A stretch of DNA of 64,000 nucleotides from Brevibacterium sanguinis (GCF_003315415.1 NZ_QNSB01000007.1:160062-224061), one strand, 5' to 3'; shown: positions 9,024-19,055, numbered from the stretch's first letter. Notes: generated from the sequence alone by a model not told the origin. Numbers and translations: made by a program.

Positions 9024-11678
9024 ATGAAGACGGCAGAGATCAAGCAGCGCTGGTTGGACTACTTCGAAGCGAACGGACACGCAGTGGTTCCCTCGGCGTC
9101 GGTGATCAGCTCCGATCCGTCCATCCTGTTCAACATCGCGGGAATGGTCCAGTTCATCCCGTACCTCACCGGACGCGAACCCGCGCCGTTCCCCCGCGCG
9201 ACGAGCGTCCAGAAGTGCGTGCGCACGGGCGACATCGAAGAGGTCGGCAAGACGACCCGCCACGGAACGTTCTTCCAGATGAACGGCAACTTCTCCTTCG
9301 GCGACTACTTCAAGCGCGAGGCGATCCGCCTGGCCTGGGGGCTGCTGACGAATCCCGTCGCCGATGGCGGCCTCGGCTTCGACCCCGACCTGCTCTGGGC
9401 CACCGTCCACGAGGACGACCTCGAGACGATCGACCTGTGGCTGACCGAGACCTCGATCCCGCGCGAGCGGATCCAGACCCGTTGGCACGAGGACAACTTC
9501 TGGCACACCGGACAGCCCGGTCCCGGCGGCTACTGCTCCGAGATCTACTACGACCGCGGACCCGACTACGGCGTCGAGGGCGGACCCGTCGCCGACGAGG
9601 ACCGCTACATCGAGATCTGGAACCTCGTGTTCATGGAGTTCGAGCTCTCCGCCGTCCGCTCCAAGGTCGACTTCGACATCGCCGGAGAGCTGCCCGCGAA
9701 GAACATCGACACCGGGATGGGGCTCGAACGCGTCGCGTTCCTCCTCCAGGGAGTCGAGAACATGTACGAGATCGACGAGGTGTTCCCCGTCATCGAGGCC
9801 GCGAGCCGCCTCTCGGGCCACGCCTACGGCGCCAACCACGACGAGGACGTGCAGATGCGCGTCGTCGCCGACCACGTCCGCTCGGCGCTCATCATCATCG
9901 GCGACGGCGTCCGGCCCGGCAACGAGGGCCGCGGCTACATCCTGCGCCGGCTGCTCCGTCGGGCCGTGCGGGCGATGCGCCTCCTCGGCGTCACCACCGA
10001 GGTCCTCCCGGAGCTCCTGCCCGTGTCGATGGAGGCGATGAAGTCCTCGTACCCGGAGCTCGAGACCGACTTCGACAGGATCTCGCGCATCGCCTACGCC
10101 GAGGAGAAGGCATTCCTCCGCACTCTCGAATCCGGCACGCAGCTGTTCGAGAACGCCGCCGCCTCGCTGCCCAAGGGTGAGCGCACGCTCAGCGGCGACA
10201 TCGCCTTCGCCCTCCACGACACCCACGGCTTCCCCATCGACCTCACCCTCGAGATGGCCGCCGAGCACGGCGTCTCCGTCGACGAGGAGGGCTTCCGGTC
10301 CCTCATGGCCGAACAGCGCCGGCGGGCCAAGGCCGATGCGAAGGCGAAGAAGGGCGGCGACCACACCGACCTCTCCGCCTACTCGGCGCTGCTCGAGGAG
10401 GGCGCACCGACGTTCGTCGGCTACGACCAGCTCGACGCCGACTCCCGGGTGCGCGGCATCGTCGTCGACGGCGAGGCGCGGGAGGTCATCGGCACGGGCG
10501 AGACCGCCGACCTCATCCTCGACCTCACCCCGTTCTACGCGGAGTCCGGCGGTCAGCGCGCCGATATCGGCCTCATCAAGGGCGACGGCTTCAGCGCCCG
10601 CGTCCTCGACGTCCAGAACCCGATCAAGGGCCTGCCCGTCCACCGCGTGGAGGTCCTCGCCGGAGAGATCCGCGTCGGCTCCGACGTGCTCGCGACCGTC
10701 GACCACGACCACCGCTTCCAGGGCTCGCAGGCGCACACCGCGACCCACCTCGTCCACGCCGCGCTGCGGGAGATCCTCGGCAGCCACGCCGTCCAGGCCG
10801 GTTCGCTCAACCAGCCGGGCTACATGCGCTTCGACTACTCCTTCCCCGAGGCCCCGAGCCCGCAGATGAGGGCCGAGATCGAGGACGTCGCCAATCTCGC
10901 GGTGCGGTCGAACTACGAGGTCGGCACCGAGTACCTGCCCTTCGACGTCGCGCGGAAGTCCGGGGCCATGGCCCTGTTCGGGGAGAAGTACCCGAACGTC
11001 GTGCGCGTCGTCGACATCGGCGGGCCCTTCTCCCGCGAGCTGTGCGGCGGCACCCATGTGGCCGCCTCCTCCGAAGTCGGCCCGATCTCCGTGCTCTCCG
11101 AGGCCTCGGTCGGGTCCGGGGTGCGGCGCATCGAGGCGGCCGTGGGCATGGACGCGTTCCGGTCGCTCGCGGCCGAGCGGACGATCGTGTCCTCGCTCTC
11201 GGAGATGCTCAAGGTTCCCGGCCCCGACGTCCGCGACCGCGTCTCCGACCTCATGACCAGGCTCAAGGACGCCGAGAAGGAGATCGCGCGGCTGCGCTCG
11301 GCGCAGCTGCTCGCCGAGGCCGGCCGCTTCCTCGACTCCGCTCAGCGCGTCGGCTCGACGCTGTTCGTCGTCGCCGAGCTCGGCGAGGTCTCCGACGCCG
11401 GGGACATCCGCACGATCGTCACCGACCTGCGCTCCCGGGTGTCCGACCAGTCGGCCGTCGTCCTCGGCGTGGGCGTGAGCAACGGCAAGCCCGTCGTCGT
11501 CATCGCCACGACCCCGGGCGCCCGGGAGGCCGGGATCCAGGCCGGGAAGCTCGTCGGCCTCGCCTGCCGCGAACTCGGCGGCGGAGGCGGCGGGAAGCCG
11601 GATCTGGCCCAGGGCGGCGGCAGCGACGTCGATTCCGTGCCCGCGGCGATCGGCGCGGTGAAGGCTGCGCTCCAGTGA
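9024..11678 (+). CDS. alaS: Alanyl-tRNA synthetase
   Basis: An 884-residue full-length AlaRS that charges tRNA-Ala and edits mischarged Ser/Gly. The N-terminal class II core has FNIAGMVQFIPYL and GTFFQMNGNFSFGDYFK. The editing domain carries HTATH (571-575) and CGGTH (674-678), i.e. the four zinc/editing ligands. The C-terminal C-Ala domain ends in a Gly-rich GGGGGGKPDLAQGGG. Start ATG 9024 is chosen because GAAAGG lies 6 nt upstream and MKTAEIKQRWLDYF is the canonical start. The GTG at 8997 lacks that support. A candidate -10 TAAACT is at 8931-8936. The stop overlaps the ruvX start (GTGA). Confidence 0.96.
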   Translation: MKTAEIKQRWLDYFEANGHAVVPSASVISSDPSILFNIAGMVQFIPYLTGREPAPFPRATSVQKCVRTGDIEEVGKTTRHGTFFQMNGNFSFGDYFKREAIRLAWGLLTNPVADGGLGFDPDLLWATVHEDDLETIDLWLTETSIPRERIQTRWHEDNFWHTGQPGPGGYCSEIYYDRGPDYGVEGGPVADEDRYIEIWNLVFMEFELSAVRSKVDFDIAGELPAKNIDTGMGLERVAFLLQGVENMYEIDEVFPVIEAASRLSGHAYGANHDEDVQMRVVADHVRSALIIIGDGVRPGNEGRGYILRRLLRRAVRAMRLLGVTTEVLPELLPVSMEAMKSSYPELETDFDRISRIAYAEEKAFLRTLESGTQLFENAAASLPKGERTLSGDIAFALHDTHGFPIDLTLEMAAEHGVSVDEEGFRSLMAEQRRRAKADAKAKKGGDHTDLSAYSALLEEGAPTFVGYDQLDADSRVRGIVVDGEAREVIGTGETADLILDLTPFYAESGGQRADIGLIKGDGFSARVLDVQNPIKGLPVHRVEVLAGEIRVGSDVLATVDHDHRFQGSQAHTATHLVHAALREILGSHAVQAGSLNQPGYMRFDYSFPEAPSPQMRAEIEDVANLAVRSNYEVGTEYLPFDVARKSGAMALFGEKYPNVVRVVDIGGPFSRELCGGTHVAASSEVGPISVLSEASVGSGVRRIEAAVGMDAFRSLAAERTIVSSLSEMLKVPGPDVRDRVSDLMTRLKDAEKEIARLRSAQLLAEAGRFLDSAQRVGSTLFVVAELGEVSDAGDIRTIVTDLRSRVSDQSAVVLGVGVSNGKPVVVIATTPGAREAGIQAGKLVGLACRELGGGGGGKPDLAQGGGSDVDSVPAAIGAVKAALQ

Positions 11679-12151
11679 GCTTCCGCCGGGGCCGCAGGCT
11701 CGGCCTCGACATCGGCTCCGTGCGGATCGGGGTCGCGGCCTGCGACCCCGACGGGATCCTCGCGACCCCGCTGACCGTGGTCCGGCGCGGTGACGAACCG
11801 GCCGCCCTGCGGGCCCTGGCCGAGATCATCGACGAGTACGAGCCCATCGAGATCATCGTCGGCGACCCCCGGTCGCTCGACGGCACCGCCCGCGCCGCGG
11901 CTGGCGCCGCGCTCGAGTTCGCCCGCCGGATCGGCGAGACCACGACGACGCCGATCCGCCTCGTCGACGAGCGCTTCACGACCGCCGAGGCGCACCAGGC
12001 ACTCGCCGCGGCAGGGAGGAACTCACGCCAGCGCAGGGAGATCGTCGACGCCCAGGCCGCCGTCATCATCCTCCAGCATGCTCTCGAGTACGAGCACACC
12101 ACCGGTGCCGCGGCCGGTCGCGACATGCCGCAGACGGAGGGAGAACCATGA
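11675..12151 (+). CDS. ruvX: Putative Holliday junction resolvase RuvX/YqgF
   Basis: A 158-residue RNase H-fold protein of the YqgF/RuvX family, implicated in pre-16S rRNA end processing and possibly Holliday-junction cleavage. GLDIGSVRIGVAACDPDG (near 9-26) holds the first acidic site, IIVGDPRSLDG is in the middle, and LVDERFTTAEA carries the conserved Asp-Glu. ALEYEHTTG ends the fold, followed by a short tail. GTG 11675 overlaps the alaS stop and its own end overlaps the mltG start, a common actinobacterial alaS-ruvX-mltG-aroE operon. Confidence 0.9.
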   Translation: MSFRRGRRLGLDIGSVRIGVAACDPDGILATPLTVVRRGDEPAALRALAEIIDEYEPIEIIVGDPRSLDGTARAAAGAALEFARRIGETTTTPIRLVDERFTTAEAHQALAAAGRNSRQRREIVDAQAAVIILQHALEYEHTTGAAAGRDMPQTEGEP

Positions 12152-13470
12152 GTCCGTTCCCAGGCCCACCCTCGGATTCCGAGCCGGACCCCGAGACACG
12201 ACGAGAGACCACGGGCGCCGATGCGCAGGATCCGCGCGCCGGCGCGGGCAGTGATGCCGCAGGCGCCGGCACACCGTCGCCGGGCGCCCGCGCCGAGTCC
12301 GACCCGACGGCTCCCGATGACGCACCGGGTAGTGCCGACGCGCCGGCCGTCCCCGGTTTCGGCGCGGACGCGGGCCTGAGCCGAGCCGAGCTCAAGGCGC
12401 GGAAGCGCCGGCGGATGCTGCGCCGCCGCCGGACCACCGTCATCGTCACCCTGTGCGTGCTCGTCTTCGGCTTCGGGGGCTTCTTCGCCGTCAAGTCCGC
12501 CGGGGGAGCGGTGAGCGACCTGTTCGGGCCCAAGGGCGACTACGAGGGACAGGGCACAAGCGAGGTGACCCTCGAGATCCCGCCGGGCGCCTCGGCGCGG
12601 TCCGTGGCGAACCAGTTCGTCGAGGCCGGGGTGATCATGAACTCAGAGCCGTTCCTCGACGAGATCGAGCGCCGTGACGTGACGATCAAGGCAGGACCCG
12701 TGATCATGCGGGAGAAGATGAGCGCGGAGGCCGCGGTCGACGCTCTCGTCGACCCGATCAAGCCGCCGACGATCACGATCGCCGAGGGCCGCAGGATCGA
12801 CCAGATCAAGGCGACGATGATCGAGTCCGGGATGAGCGCCGAGGCGGTCGACCAGGCGATCGACGGGAAGAAGCCGAAGGACTACGGCCTCGACGTCGAC
12901 GCCCCCAGCCTCGAGGGGTACCTCTACCCAGCCACCTACGACCTCGGGGAGTCGAAGACCGCCGAGGCGATCGTCTCGGAGATGGTCGACAAGACCGCCG
13001 CCGAGCTCGAGGGGGCCGACATCGCCCTCGACGACGCCAACCGCGTCCTCACCCTGGCCAGCCTCGTCGAGATCGAGTCGCCGGGCGACGAGGAGACGCG
13101 CAAGAAGGTCGCCCGGGTCTTCCTCAACCGCATCTCCGAGGACTCGGAGACCGGTCAGCTCCTCCAGTCCGACGCGACGGTCGCCTACATCCACGGCGCC
13201 CGCGCCGATCTCACGACGACGGCCGAGGAGAGGAAGTCCGACAGCCCCTACAACACGTACAAGCACAAGGGCCTTCCGCCCGGACCCATCAACTCGCCGA
13301 GCGCGGGCGCCGTCGACGCCGCGCTCAACCCCGCCGACGGGCCGTGGCAGTTCTTCGTCGCGACGAACCCCGACACGGGTGAGACGAAGTTCGCCGAGAC
13401 CTACGAGGAGCACCGGAAGAACGTCGAGGTCTACCGCGAATGGCTGCGCGAGCACCGGGGTGAGAACTGA
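12148..13470 (+). CDS. mltG: Endolytic transglycosylase MltG
   Basis: A 440-residue membrane-anchored transglycosylase that cuts nascent peptidoglycan glycan strands. An ~85-residue Pro/Ala/Asp-rich cytoplasmic tail is followed by a basic patch (KARKRRRMLRRRR) and one membrane segment at about 97-118. The extracellular part contains the LysM-like region and YceG domain, with the catalytic Glu in TLASLVEIES (about E308), YLYPATYDLG and KHKGLPPGPINSP near the end. The disordered N-tail is typical of actinobacterial MltG. ATGA overlap with ruvX and 1-bp overlap with aroE place it in the same operon. Confidence 0.93.
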   Translation: MSPFPGPPSDSEPDPETRRETTGADAQDPRAGAGSDAAGAGTPSPGARAESDPTAPDDAPGSADAPAVPGFGADAGLSRAELKARKRRRMLRRRRTTVIVTLCVLVFGFGGFFAVKSAGGAVSDLFGPKGDYEGQGTSEVTLEIPPGASARSVANQFVEAGVIMNSEPFLDEIERRDVTIKAGPVIMREKMSAEAAVDALVDPIKPPTITIAEGRRIDQIKATMIESGMSAEAVDQAIDGKKPKDYGLDVDAPSLEGYLYPATYDLGESKTAEAIVSEMVDKTAAELEGADIALDDANRVLTLASLVEIESPGDEETRKKVARVFLNRISEDSETGQLLQSDATVAYIHGARADLTTTAEERKSDSPYNTYKHKGLPPGPINSPSAGAVDAALNPADGPWQFFVATNPDTGETKFAETYEEHRKNVEVYREWLREHRGEN

Positions 13471-14489
13471 TGGCGACGATCAGGGCCGCGGTCCTCGGTC
13501 GGCCCATCGGCCACTCGAAGTCGCCCCTGCTCCACCGGGCGGCGTTCGCGGCGCTCGGCCTCGACGACAGCGAGTACACGCGCTTCGACGTCGGGGCCGA
13601 GGAGCTCGGGTCCTTCCTCGCCGCGCACGCGGACTTCACCGGCTTCTCGCTGACGATGCCGCTCAAGGAGCGCCTCGTCGACCTCGCCGCGACCGCCGGC
13701 TGGGTCCTCGACGACACGGCCCACCTCACCGGAGTGGGCAATACACTGGTGCGCAGTCGCGACTCGACGCTCGTGGCGAACACCGACGTCCAGGGCATCG
13801 TCGGCGCCCTCTCCTCCCCGCTGCGCGCCGCCCGCGCCCGCCGGCGCGGAGAGGCTGCGGGACCGGTGGGCGAGAGGCTCGCCGGTGAGGGCACCGGGCG
13901 GGCGGTCATCCTCGGGGCAGGCGCCACGGCCCGCTCGGCCGTCGTCGCGTGCGCGCGCCTCGGCGTCACCGAGATCGACCTCCTCGTGAGGAACCCCTCA
14001 CGCGCGAGCGGCGTCCTCGACCTCTGCACCCGGCTCGGGATCACCGCTGCCACCGCGCCCCTGACCGTCCTGCCGACTGCCGAGATCCTCATCTCCACCC
14101 TCCCCGCCGAGGCGGTGCCCGATCTCGAATGGCCGGCGGACGTGCGCGGGGGAGTCGCCCTCGACGTCGCCTACGCGACCGCATCCGCCTTCCTCGCCGG
14201 GGCCGCGCGCCGCGGGGTGACACCCGTCGACGGGACCGCGATGCTCGTCGAGCAGGCCGTCGAGCAGTTCGTCATGTTCCTCGCCGCAGCCCGCGGCGAC
14301 GAGGGCCGCGGAAAGCATCCCGGGACACCCGCGCCGGGTGAGGCGAGGCCCGAGCCCGAGGGCACGGCGTCACCAGACGCGGCAGCGGCCGAACGGGCGG
14401 CCGTCGCCTCCGCGATGCACGCGGCCCTCGACGCCCGGACCGCTGTCGCCGACGGCACGCCCCGGACCGCGGGTGCGAGCGCGGGCTGA
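13470..14489 (+). CDS. aroE: Shikimate dehydrogenase
   Basis: Reduces 3-dehydroshikimate to shikimate with NADPH in aromatic amino-acid synthesis. 339 residues against about 270-290 usual. GRPIGHSKSP binds substrate; the catalytic Lys is K66 in LTMPLKE and the partner Asp is D106 in ANTDVQG, with N91 in GVGNTL. The dinucleotide loop is GAGATARS. Extra length comes from a basic/Gly insertion at about 118-143 just before that loop and an Ala/Pro/Glu-rich tail from about 278, both probably disordered. It overlaps mltG by 1 bp and is followed 3 bp later by the prepilin-peptidase-like gene. Confidence 0.93.
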   Translation: MATIRAAVLGRPIGHSKSPLLHRAAFAALGLDDSEYTRFDVGAEELGSFLAAHADFTGFSLTMPLKERLVDLAATAGWVLDDTAHLTGVGNTLVRSRDSTLVANTDVQGIVGALSSPLRAARARRRGEAAGPVGERLAGEGTGRAVILGAGATARSAVVACARLGVTEIDLLVRNPSRASGVLDLCTRLGITAATAPLTVLPTAEILISTLPAEAVPDLEWPADVRGGVALDVAYATASAFLAGAARRGVTPVDGTAMLVEQAVEQFVMFLAAARGDEGRGKHPGTPAPGEARPEPEGTASPDAAAAERAAVASAMHAALDARTAVADGTPRTAGASAG

Positions 14490-14492
14490 ACG

Positions 14493-15221
14493 ATGACCGG
14501 GCAGTGGTCGTTCGCCGTGCTGACGATCGTCGTGTCCACCGCCTCCGGACTGCTCATCGCGGCGACGTCGCGGTGGTGGATCGCCGACGACGACCATGCC
14601 GCGGTCGTCACGGCCTCCCGGCATCACCGCCCGGTCCTGCTCGTCGCCTCGGGGTCGCTCATCGCCGCCGCCGCGGCCCTGCTGCACCCCGCCCTGTCGC
14701 CCGCCTCCCTGTCGCCCACCGCCCTGCCCGGCGGCCTCGACCTCGTCCTCCTGCCCCTCCTCCTCGGCACGGCCGCCGCCGCGACGCCGTTCCTCCTCGT
14801 CGTCGACGTCCTCGTCCACCGTCTGCCCGACCGCCTCCTCCTCCCGCTCATCGCCGTCGACGCAGTCGTCCTCGTCCTCGGCACGCAGCTCGGACACCGG
14901 GGGATCTGGGTGCCGGCGCTCGTCTCCGCGGTCGCCGCGGCCGCGCTCCTCGGCCTGCTCCACCTCGTCGGGCGCCTCCTGCATGCGCGGACCCTGGGGC
15001 TCGGCGACGTCAAGCTCGCCGTGGTCGTCGGGGCGGTGGCGGGAGCGCATTCGCCGTGGGCGCTGGCCGCGGTCTTCGTCGTCATGATGCTCATCGCGTC
15101 GGCCGCGGCGCTGCTCGCCGCGTGGCGCCGCCGTGCCCTGGCCGGGACCGTCATCGCCTTCGGCCCCGCGATGCTTTCCGGCATGTGGCTCGGGTCCATG
15201 GGCGCGCGATTCCTTTTGTAG
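14493..15221 (+). CDS. Prepilin peptidase-like (A24) membrane protein
   Basis: A 242-residue, very hydrophobic protein with about seven to eight predicted membrane segments. Both family Asp motifs are present: [11 protein letters not shown] (about 105-115) and GLGDVKL (169-175), with FGPAMLSG near the end. The N-methylase half and its Cys pairs, found in full-length prepilin peptidases, are missing, so it would be a short A24-type aspartyl peptidase cleaving class III signal peptides of pilin-like proteins. No pilin or secretion gene is nearby. Its position between aroE and aroC is common in actinobacteria. Confidence 0.82.
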   Translation: MTGQWSFAVLTIVVSTASGLLIAATSRWWIADDDHAAVVTASRHHRPVLLVASGSLIAAAAALLHPALSPASLSPTALPGGLDLVLLPLLLGTAAAATPFLLVVDVLVHRLPDRLLLPLIAVDAVVLVLGTQLGHRGIWVPALVSAVAAAALLGLLHLVGRLLHARTLGLGDVKLAVVVGAVAGAHSPWALAAVFVVMMLIASAAALLAAWRRRALAGTVIAFGPAMLSGMWLGSMGARFLL

Positions 15222-15231
15222 AATCGGTGGA
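15219..15231 (+). promoter_or_regulatory. -10 box TAGAAT, predicted leaderless start of aroC
   Basis: TAGAAT at 15219-15224 overlaps the end of the preceding gene and begins 13 nt before the ATG at 15232. No ribosome site lies between, so aroC may have an internal promoter and a leaderless message. Confidence 0.5.
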
Positions 15232-16425
15232 ATGTTGAGATGGCTTACTGCAGGCGAATCCCACGGCGAGGCGCTGGTCGGGATCATTGAGGGGCTGCCC
15301 GCCCATGTCCCGATCACCAGGGCGGACATCCAGGCGAGTCTGGCCCGGCGACGGCTCGGCTACGGCCGGGGTGCGCGGATGAAGTTCGAGGCCGACGAGG
15401 TCCGGCTCCTCGGCGGCGTCCGCCATGGCTCGACCCTCGGAGCGCCCGTGGCGATCGAGGTCGGCAACACGGAATGGCCCAAGTGGGAGACCGTGATGAG
15501 CCCCGACCCCGTCGACGCCGGCGAACTCGAGGGCATGGCCCGCAACGCTCCGCTCACCCGGCCGCGCCCCGGCCATGCCGACATCGTCGGCATGCAGAAG
15601 TACGGCTTCGACGAGGCCCGCCCGGTCCTCGAGCGCGCCTCGGCCCGGGAGACGGCGATGCGCGTGGCCCTGGGCACGGTGGCCGCGAAGCTCCTCGGTG
15701 AGCTCGGCATCACCCTCGTCTCGCACACCGTGGCCATCGGCGGGGTCGAGTCCGCCGAGGCCACCGCCCTGCCGACCGCCGCGGACGTCGACGCCCTCGA
15801 CGCCGACCCGGTGCGCTGCTTCGACGCCGACCTCTCGAGTCGGATGGTCGCCGCGATCGACGCGGCGAAGAAGGCCGGCGACACGCTCGGCGGAGTCGTC
15901 GAGGTCCTCGCCTACGGGCTGCCTCCGGGCCTGGGCTCCCACGTCCACTGGGACCGCCGGCTCGACTCGCGCCTCGCCGGAGCCCTCATGGGCATCCAGG
16001 CGATCAAGGGCGTCGAGGTGGGCGACGGCTTCCTCACCACCACCCGTCCGGGATCGCAGGCCCATGACGAGCTCGAGGTCGGCCCCGACGGCTTCCGCCG
16101 CATGAGCAACCGGGCCGGGGGCACCGAGGGCGGGATGTCGACCGGGGGACCGCTGCGGGTGCGTGCGGGTATGAAGCCGATCGCCACGGTGCCGCGTGCG
16201 CTGTCGACCGTCGACGTCGCCACCGGCGAGTCGGCGCGCGCCAACCACCAGCGCTCCGACGTCTGCGCCGTGCCCGCGGCCGGCGTCGTCGCCGAGGCGA
16301 TGGTCGCCCTCGTCCTCGCCGAGGCCGTGCTCGAGAAGTTCGGCGGCGATTCCGTGGCCGAGACGAAGCGGAACCTGGACGGCTTCCTCGCTGCCATCCC
16401 GGAGAACCTGCGCATCGGCCCATGA
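15232..16425 (+). CDS. aroC: Chorismate synthase
   Basis: Converts EPSP to chorismate using reduced FMN, the last shikimate step. 397 residues, normal length. [18 protein letters not shown] at the start carries the conserved His, [19 protein letters not shown] [13 protein letters not shown] is mid-protein, and [16 protein letters not shown] with [14 protein letters not shown] and [15 protein letters not shown] follow. ATG 15232 gives the family-typical [12 protein letters not shown] start; longer upstream forms have no support. The stop overlaps the aroK start (ATGA). Confidence 0.96.
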   Translation: MLRWLTAGESHGEALVGIIEGLPAHVPITRADIQASLARRRLGYGRGARMKFEADEVRLLGGVRHGSTLGAPVAIEVGNTEWPKWETVMSPDPVDAGELEGMARNAPLTRPRPGHADIVGMQKYGFDEARPVLERASARETAMRVALGTVAAKLLGELGITLVSHTVAIGGVESAEATALPTAADVDALDADPVRCFDADLSSRMVAAIDAAKKAGDTLGGVVEVLAYGLPPGLGSHVHWDRRLDSRLAGALMGIQAIKGVEVGDGFLTTTRPGSQAHDELEVGPDGFRRMSNRAGGTEGGMSTGGPLRVRAGMKPIATVPRALSTVDVATGESARANHQRSDVCAVPAAGVVAEAMVALVLAEAVLEKFGGDSVAETKRNLDGFLAAIPENLRIGP

Positions 16426-17063
16426 CCGGGGACAATCCGCTCCCGAAGCCGGTCCCGCCCGTCGAACCCGTACCCGCGGCGCACTCGCGGATCGTGCTCA
16501 CGGGCCCCCCGGCGGCGGGCAAGTCGACGATCGGCCGACTGCTGGCCGACCGCCTCGGCCTGCCCCTCATCGACACCGACGCCGCGATCGTCGAGAAGCA
16601 CGGGGTCATCGCCGAGATCTTCGTCGAACGCGGCGAGGACCACTTCCGCCGGATCGAGCGCGAGGTGGTGCGCCGGGCGCTGCGGCGGCTGCTCGACCGA
16701 CCCGGCATCGTCTCCCTGGGCGGCGGGGCGATCCTCAACCCGGGCACGAGAGCCCAGCTCAAGCACCCGGCGATCAGGGTCGTCCACATCGACATCGACG
16801 CGGAGACCGTGGCCACTCGACTGAACTCCCCGCACCGGCCTCTGCTGCGCGGGGCGGGCTCGCCGGTCGAGAACTGGAAGGCGCTGGTCAAGGAGCGCGA
16901 ACCGCTCTACGAGCAGGTCGCGACGTTCCGCGTGCACGCCTCGAACTCGCCGCCGTCGACGATCGTCAACCGGATCGTCGACGTGCTCACGAAGCTCCAG
17001 CGCGCCGAGGAGTACGCGAAGTACCAGACACCGCCGCAGCAGCGACCGACCGACCCGCGCTAG
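16422..17063 (+). CDS. aroK: Shikimate kinase
   Basis: Phosphorylates shikimate at the 3-hydroxyl with ATP. The P-loop GPPAAGKST is at about 28-36, the shikimate-binding DTDAAI follows, and LGGGAIL and the lid RPLLRG are present. 213 residues is longer than the usual ~170: there is an extra ~22-residue Pro-rich start and a ~30-residue C-terminal tail. It overlaps aroC by 4 bp; aroB follows after a 158-bp gap with repeats and a possible promoter. Confidence 0.93.
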   Translation: MTGDNPLPKPVPPVEPVPAAHSRIVLTGPPAAGKSTIGRLLADRLGLPLIDTDAAIVEKHGVIAEIFVERGEDHFRRIEREVVRRALRRLLDRPGIVSLGGGAILNPGTRAQLKHPAIRVVHIDIDAETVATRLNSPHRPLLRGAGSPVENWKALVKEREPLYEQVATFRVHASNSPPSTIVNRIVDVLTKLQRAEEYAKYQTPPQQRPTDPR

Positions 17064-17221
17064 GCTGGCGGCACGAGGGCCGGCGCCGAACGGAGGCGCC
17101 GAGCGAACAACCGGTGCCGAACCGGGCACCGAGTCCCGGTGCCGAATCGGGACTCGGTTGACGACCGACCGCACGGTGCGAAGCAACGCACCGACGACCA
17201 GCGAAGTGGGAAGAGCCGACA
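17064..17221 (+). other. aroK-aroB gap with four GGYGCCGAR repeats and TAGGCT box
   Basis: TAGGCT (17061-17066) overlaps the aroK stop and could be a -10 for aroB with a ~150-nt leader. The gap carries four copies of a nonamer close to GGTGCCGAA at 17082, 17095, 17113 and 17138, plus an inverted pair GAGTCCCG/CGGGACTC (17131-17138 with 17148-17155). TTGACG at 17158-17163 may be a -35 element without a convincing -10. Confidence 0.35.
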
Positions 17222-18349
17222 ATGACAGTGACACGAATCGACGTCGACGCCGGCGGCAGGTATCCCGTCCTCGTGGGACAGGGCCTGCTCGGGCAGCTGC
17301 CGGACCTCATCGGCCCGCGGGCCGAGAAGGTCCTCGTCATCCACCCCCGCGCGCTGCGGGCGACGGGGGAGGCCGTCCGCGACGACCTGCGCGCGCTCGG
17401 CCTCGACGCGATCGTCGCCGAGATCCCCGACGCCGAGGAGGCCAAGCACGTCCAGGTCGCCGCCTTCTGCTGGCAGGTCCTCGGGCAGTCCGACTTCACC
17501 CGCACCGACGCGATCGTCACCGTCGGCGGGGGAGCCGTGTCCGACCTCGGCGGATTCGTCGCCGCGACCTGGCTGCGGGGCATCTCGGTCATCCACATCC
17601 CGACCACCGTGCTCGGCATGGTCGACGCGTCCATCGGCGGCAAGACCGGCATCAACACGGCCGAGGGCAAGAACCTCGTCGGATCCTTCCACGCCCCGAC
17701 CGGGGTCCTCGTCGACCTCGACACCCTGCGGACCCTGCCCGAGTACGAGCTTTTCACGGGCCTCGCCGAGGTCGTCAAGTCCGGCTTCATCGCCGACCCC
17801 GCGATCCTCGACCTCATCGCCGGGCACTCGAAGGCCGAGATCGCCGACGTCGACTCTCCCGTGCTCCGCGAGCTCATCGAACGGTCCATCGCCGTCAAGG
17901 CCGAGGTCGTGTCCGCGGACTTCACCGAGTCCGGCCGGCGCGAGATCCTCAACTACGGCCACACCCTGGGCCACGCGATCGAGCACAAGGAGCGCTACCA
18001 GTGGCGCCACGGCGCCGCGGTGTCCGTGGGAATGGTCTTCGCCGCCGAGGTGGCGGCCATGGTGCGGAACCTGCCCAGCGAGGTCGTCGACCTCCACCGG
18101 GAGCTGCTGTCCAAGCTCGGGCTGCCCACCGGCTACCGCGCCGACGTCTGGCCGCAGCTGCTCGACACGATGCGCCGGGACAAGAAGGCCCGCGGATCGA
18201 TGCTGCGGATGGTGCTGCTGGCCGACATCGCCCAGCCGGCGACCGTCGAGATCCCCGACGTCTCGATCCTCCACACCGCCTACCAGGAGATCGGGGAGGA
18301 GTCCCCGCGGGTGCCGCTGGGCGGGGATCTCGGCCTGCGCGCGAAGTGA
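17222..18349 (+). CDS. aroB: 3-dehydroquinate synthase
   Basis: Cyclises DAHP to 3-dehydroquinate with NAD and a divalent metal, second shikimate step. 375 residues. GGGAVSDLGGFVAATWLRGI is the nucleotide loop, IPTTVLGMVDASIGGKTGIN the substrate loop, and metal ligands lie in GLAEVVKSGF, YGHTLGHAIEH and WRHGAAVSVGM. Start ATG 17222 is preceded by GTGGGAAGAG. It is separated from aroK by a 158-bp gap, so it may have its own promoter. efp follows after 145 bp with another predicted promoter. Confidence 0.96.
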   Translation: MTVTRIDVDAGGRYPVLVGQGLLGQLPDLIGPRAEKVLVIHPRALRATGEAVRDDLRALGLDAIVAEIPDAEEAKHVQVAAFCWQVLGQSDFTRTDAIVTVGGGAVSDLGGFVAATWLRGISVIHIPTTVLGMVDASIGGKTGINTAEGKNLVGSFHAPTGVLVDLDTLRTLPEYELFTGLAEVVKSGFIADPAILDLIAGHSKAEIADVDSPVLRELIERSIAVKAEVVSADFTESGRREILNYGHTLGHAIEHKERYQWRHGAAVSVGMVFAAEVAAMVRNLPSEVVDLHRELLSKLGLPTGYRADVWPQLLDTMRRDKKARGSMLRMVLLADIAQPATVEIPDVSILHTAYQEIGEESPRVPLGGDLGLRAK

Positions 18350-18411
18350 GATCGCGCACGTCGGCGGCCCGCGGCCCGCGCTTCGTGTAGGCGTGCCCCT
18401 CCGGGTCTTGA

Positions 18412-18417
18412 TAGAAT
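18412..18417 (+). promoter_or_regulatory. Candidate -10 box for efp
   Basis: TAGAAT at 18412-18417, about 77 bp before the efp start; gives a leader of about 70 nt. No matching -35 hexamer is clear. Confidence 0.4.
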
Positions 18418-18494
18418 CGATGATTGGCAAAACTGCCGGCTCGCGCCCTGGCTCCCTCGACGCGAGCGGAACCCAACCGTGAAGGACTTGATCT

Positions 18495-19055
18495 GTGGCG
18501 ACAACCAACGACCTGAAGAACGGCCTCGTGCTGAATCTCGACAACCAGCTGTGGCAGGTACTGGAATTCCAGCACGTCAAGCCAGGGAAGGGCCCGGCGT
18601 TCGTCCGCACCAAGCTCAAGCACGTGATCTCGGGCAAGATCATCGACAAGACCTTCAACGCCGGCACCAAGGTCGAGACCGCCAACGTCGACCGCCGCGA
18701 CATGCAGTACCTCTACCATGACGGCACCGACTACGTCTTCATGGACGCCAAGGACTACGAGCAGGTCAACGTCTCCGCCGAACTCGTCGGCGACGCCGCG
18801 AACTACATGCTCGAGAACCAGGACCTGCAGATCTCCTTCCACGAGGGCACCCCGCTGTCGGTCGAGCTGCCCGCCTCCGTCGAGCTGACGATCACCCACA
18901 CCGAGCCGGGACTGCAGGGCGACCGCTCCACCGGCGGCTCCAAGCCGGCCACGCTGGAGACCGGCGCCGAGATCCAGGTCCCCCTCTTCCTCGAAGAGGG
19001 CGTCAAGGTCCGCGTCGACACCCGCACCGGCGACTACCTGGGCCGCGTCAAGTAA
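18495..19055 (+). CDS. efp: Elongation factor P
   Basis: 186-residue factor that relieves ribosome stalling at polyproline stretches. Three beta-barrel domains are evident, ending in the [15 protein letters not shown] signature. The tip of domain I is PGKGP (30-34) with Lys32, the palindromic loop found in actinobacterial EF-P that works without lysine modification. No modification genes (epmA/epmB or ymfI-like) are seen here. GTG 18495 has GAAGGA upstream. nusB starts directly after the stop with no gap. Confidence 0.96.
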   Translation: MATTNDLKNGLVLNLDNQLWQVLEFQHVKPGKGPAFVRTKLKHVISGKIIDKTFNAGTKVETANVDRRDMQYLYHDGTDYVFMDAKDYEQVNVSAELVGDAANYMLENQDLQISFHEGTPLSVELPASVELTITHTEPGLQGDRSTGGSKPATLETGAEIQVPLFLEEGVKVRVDTRTGDYLGRVK

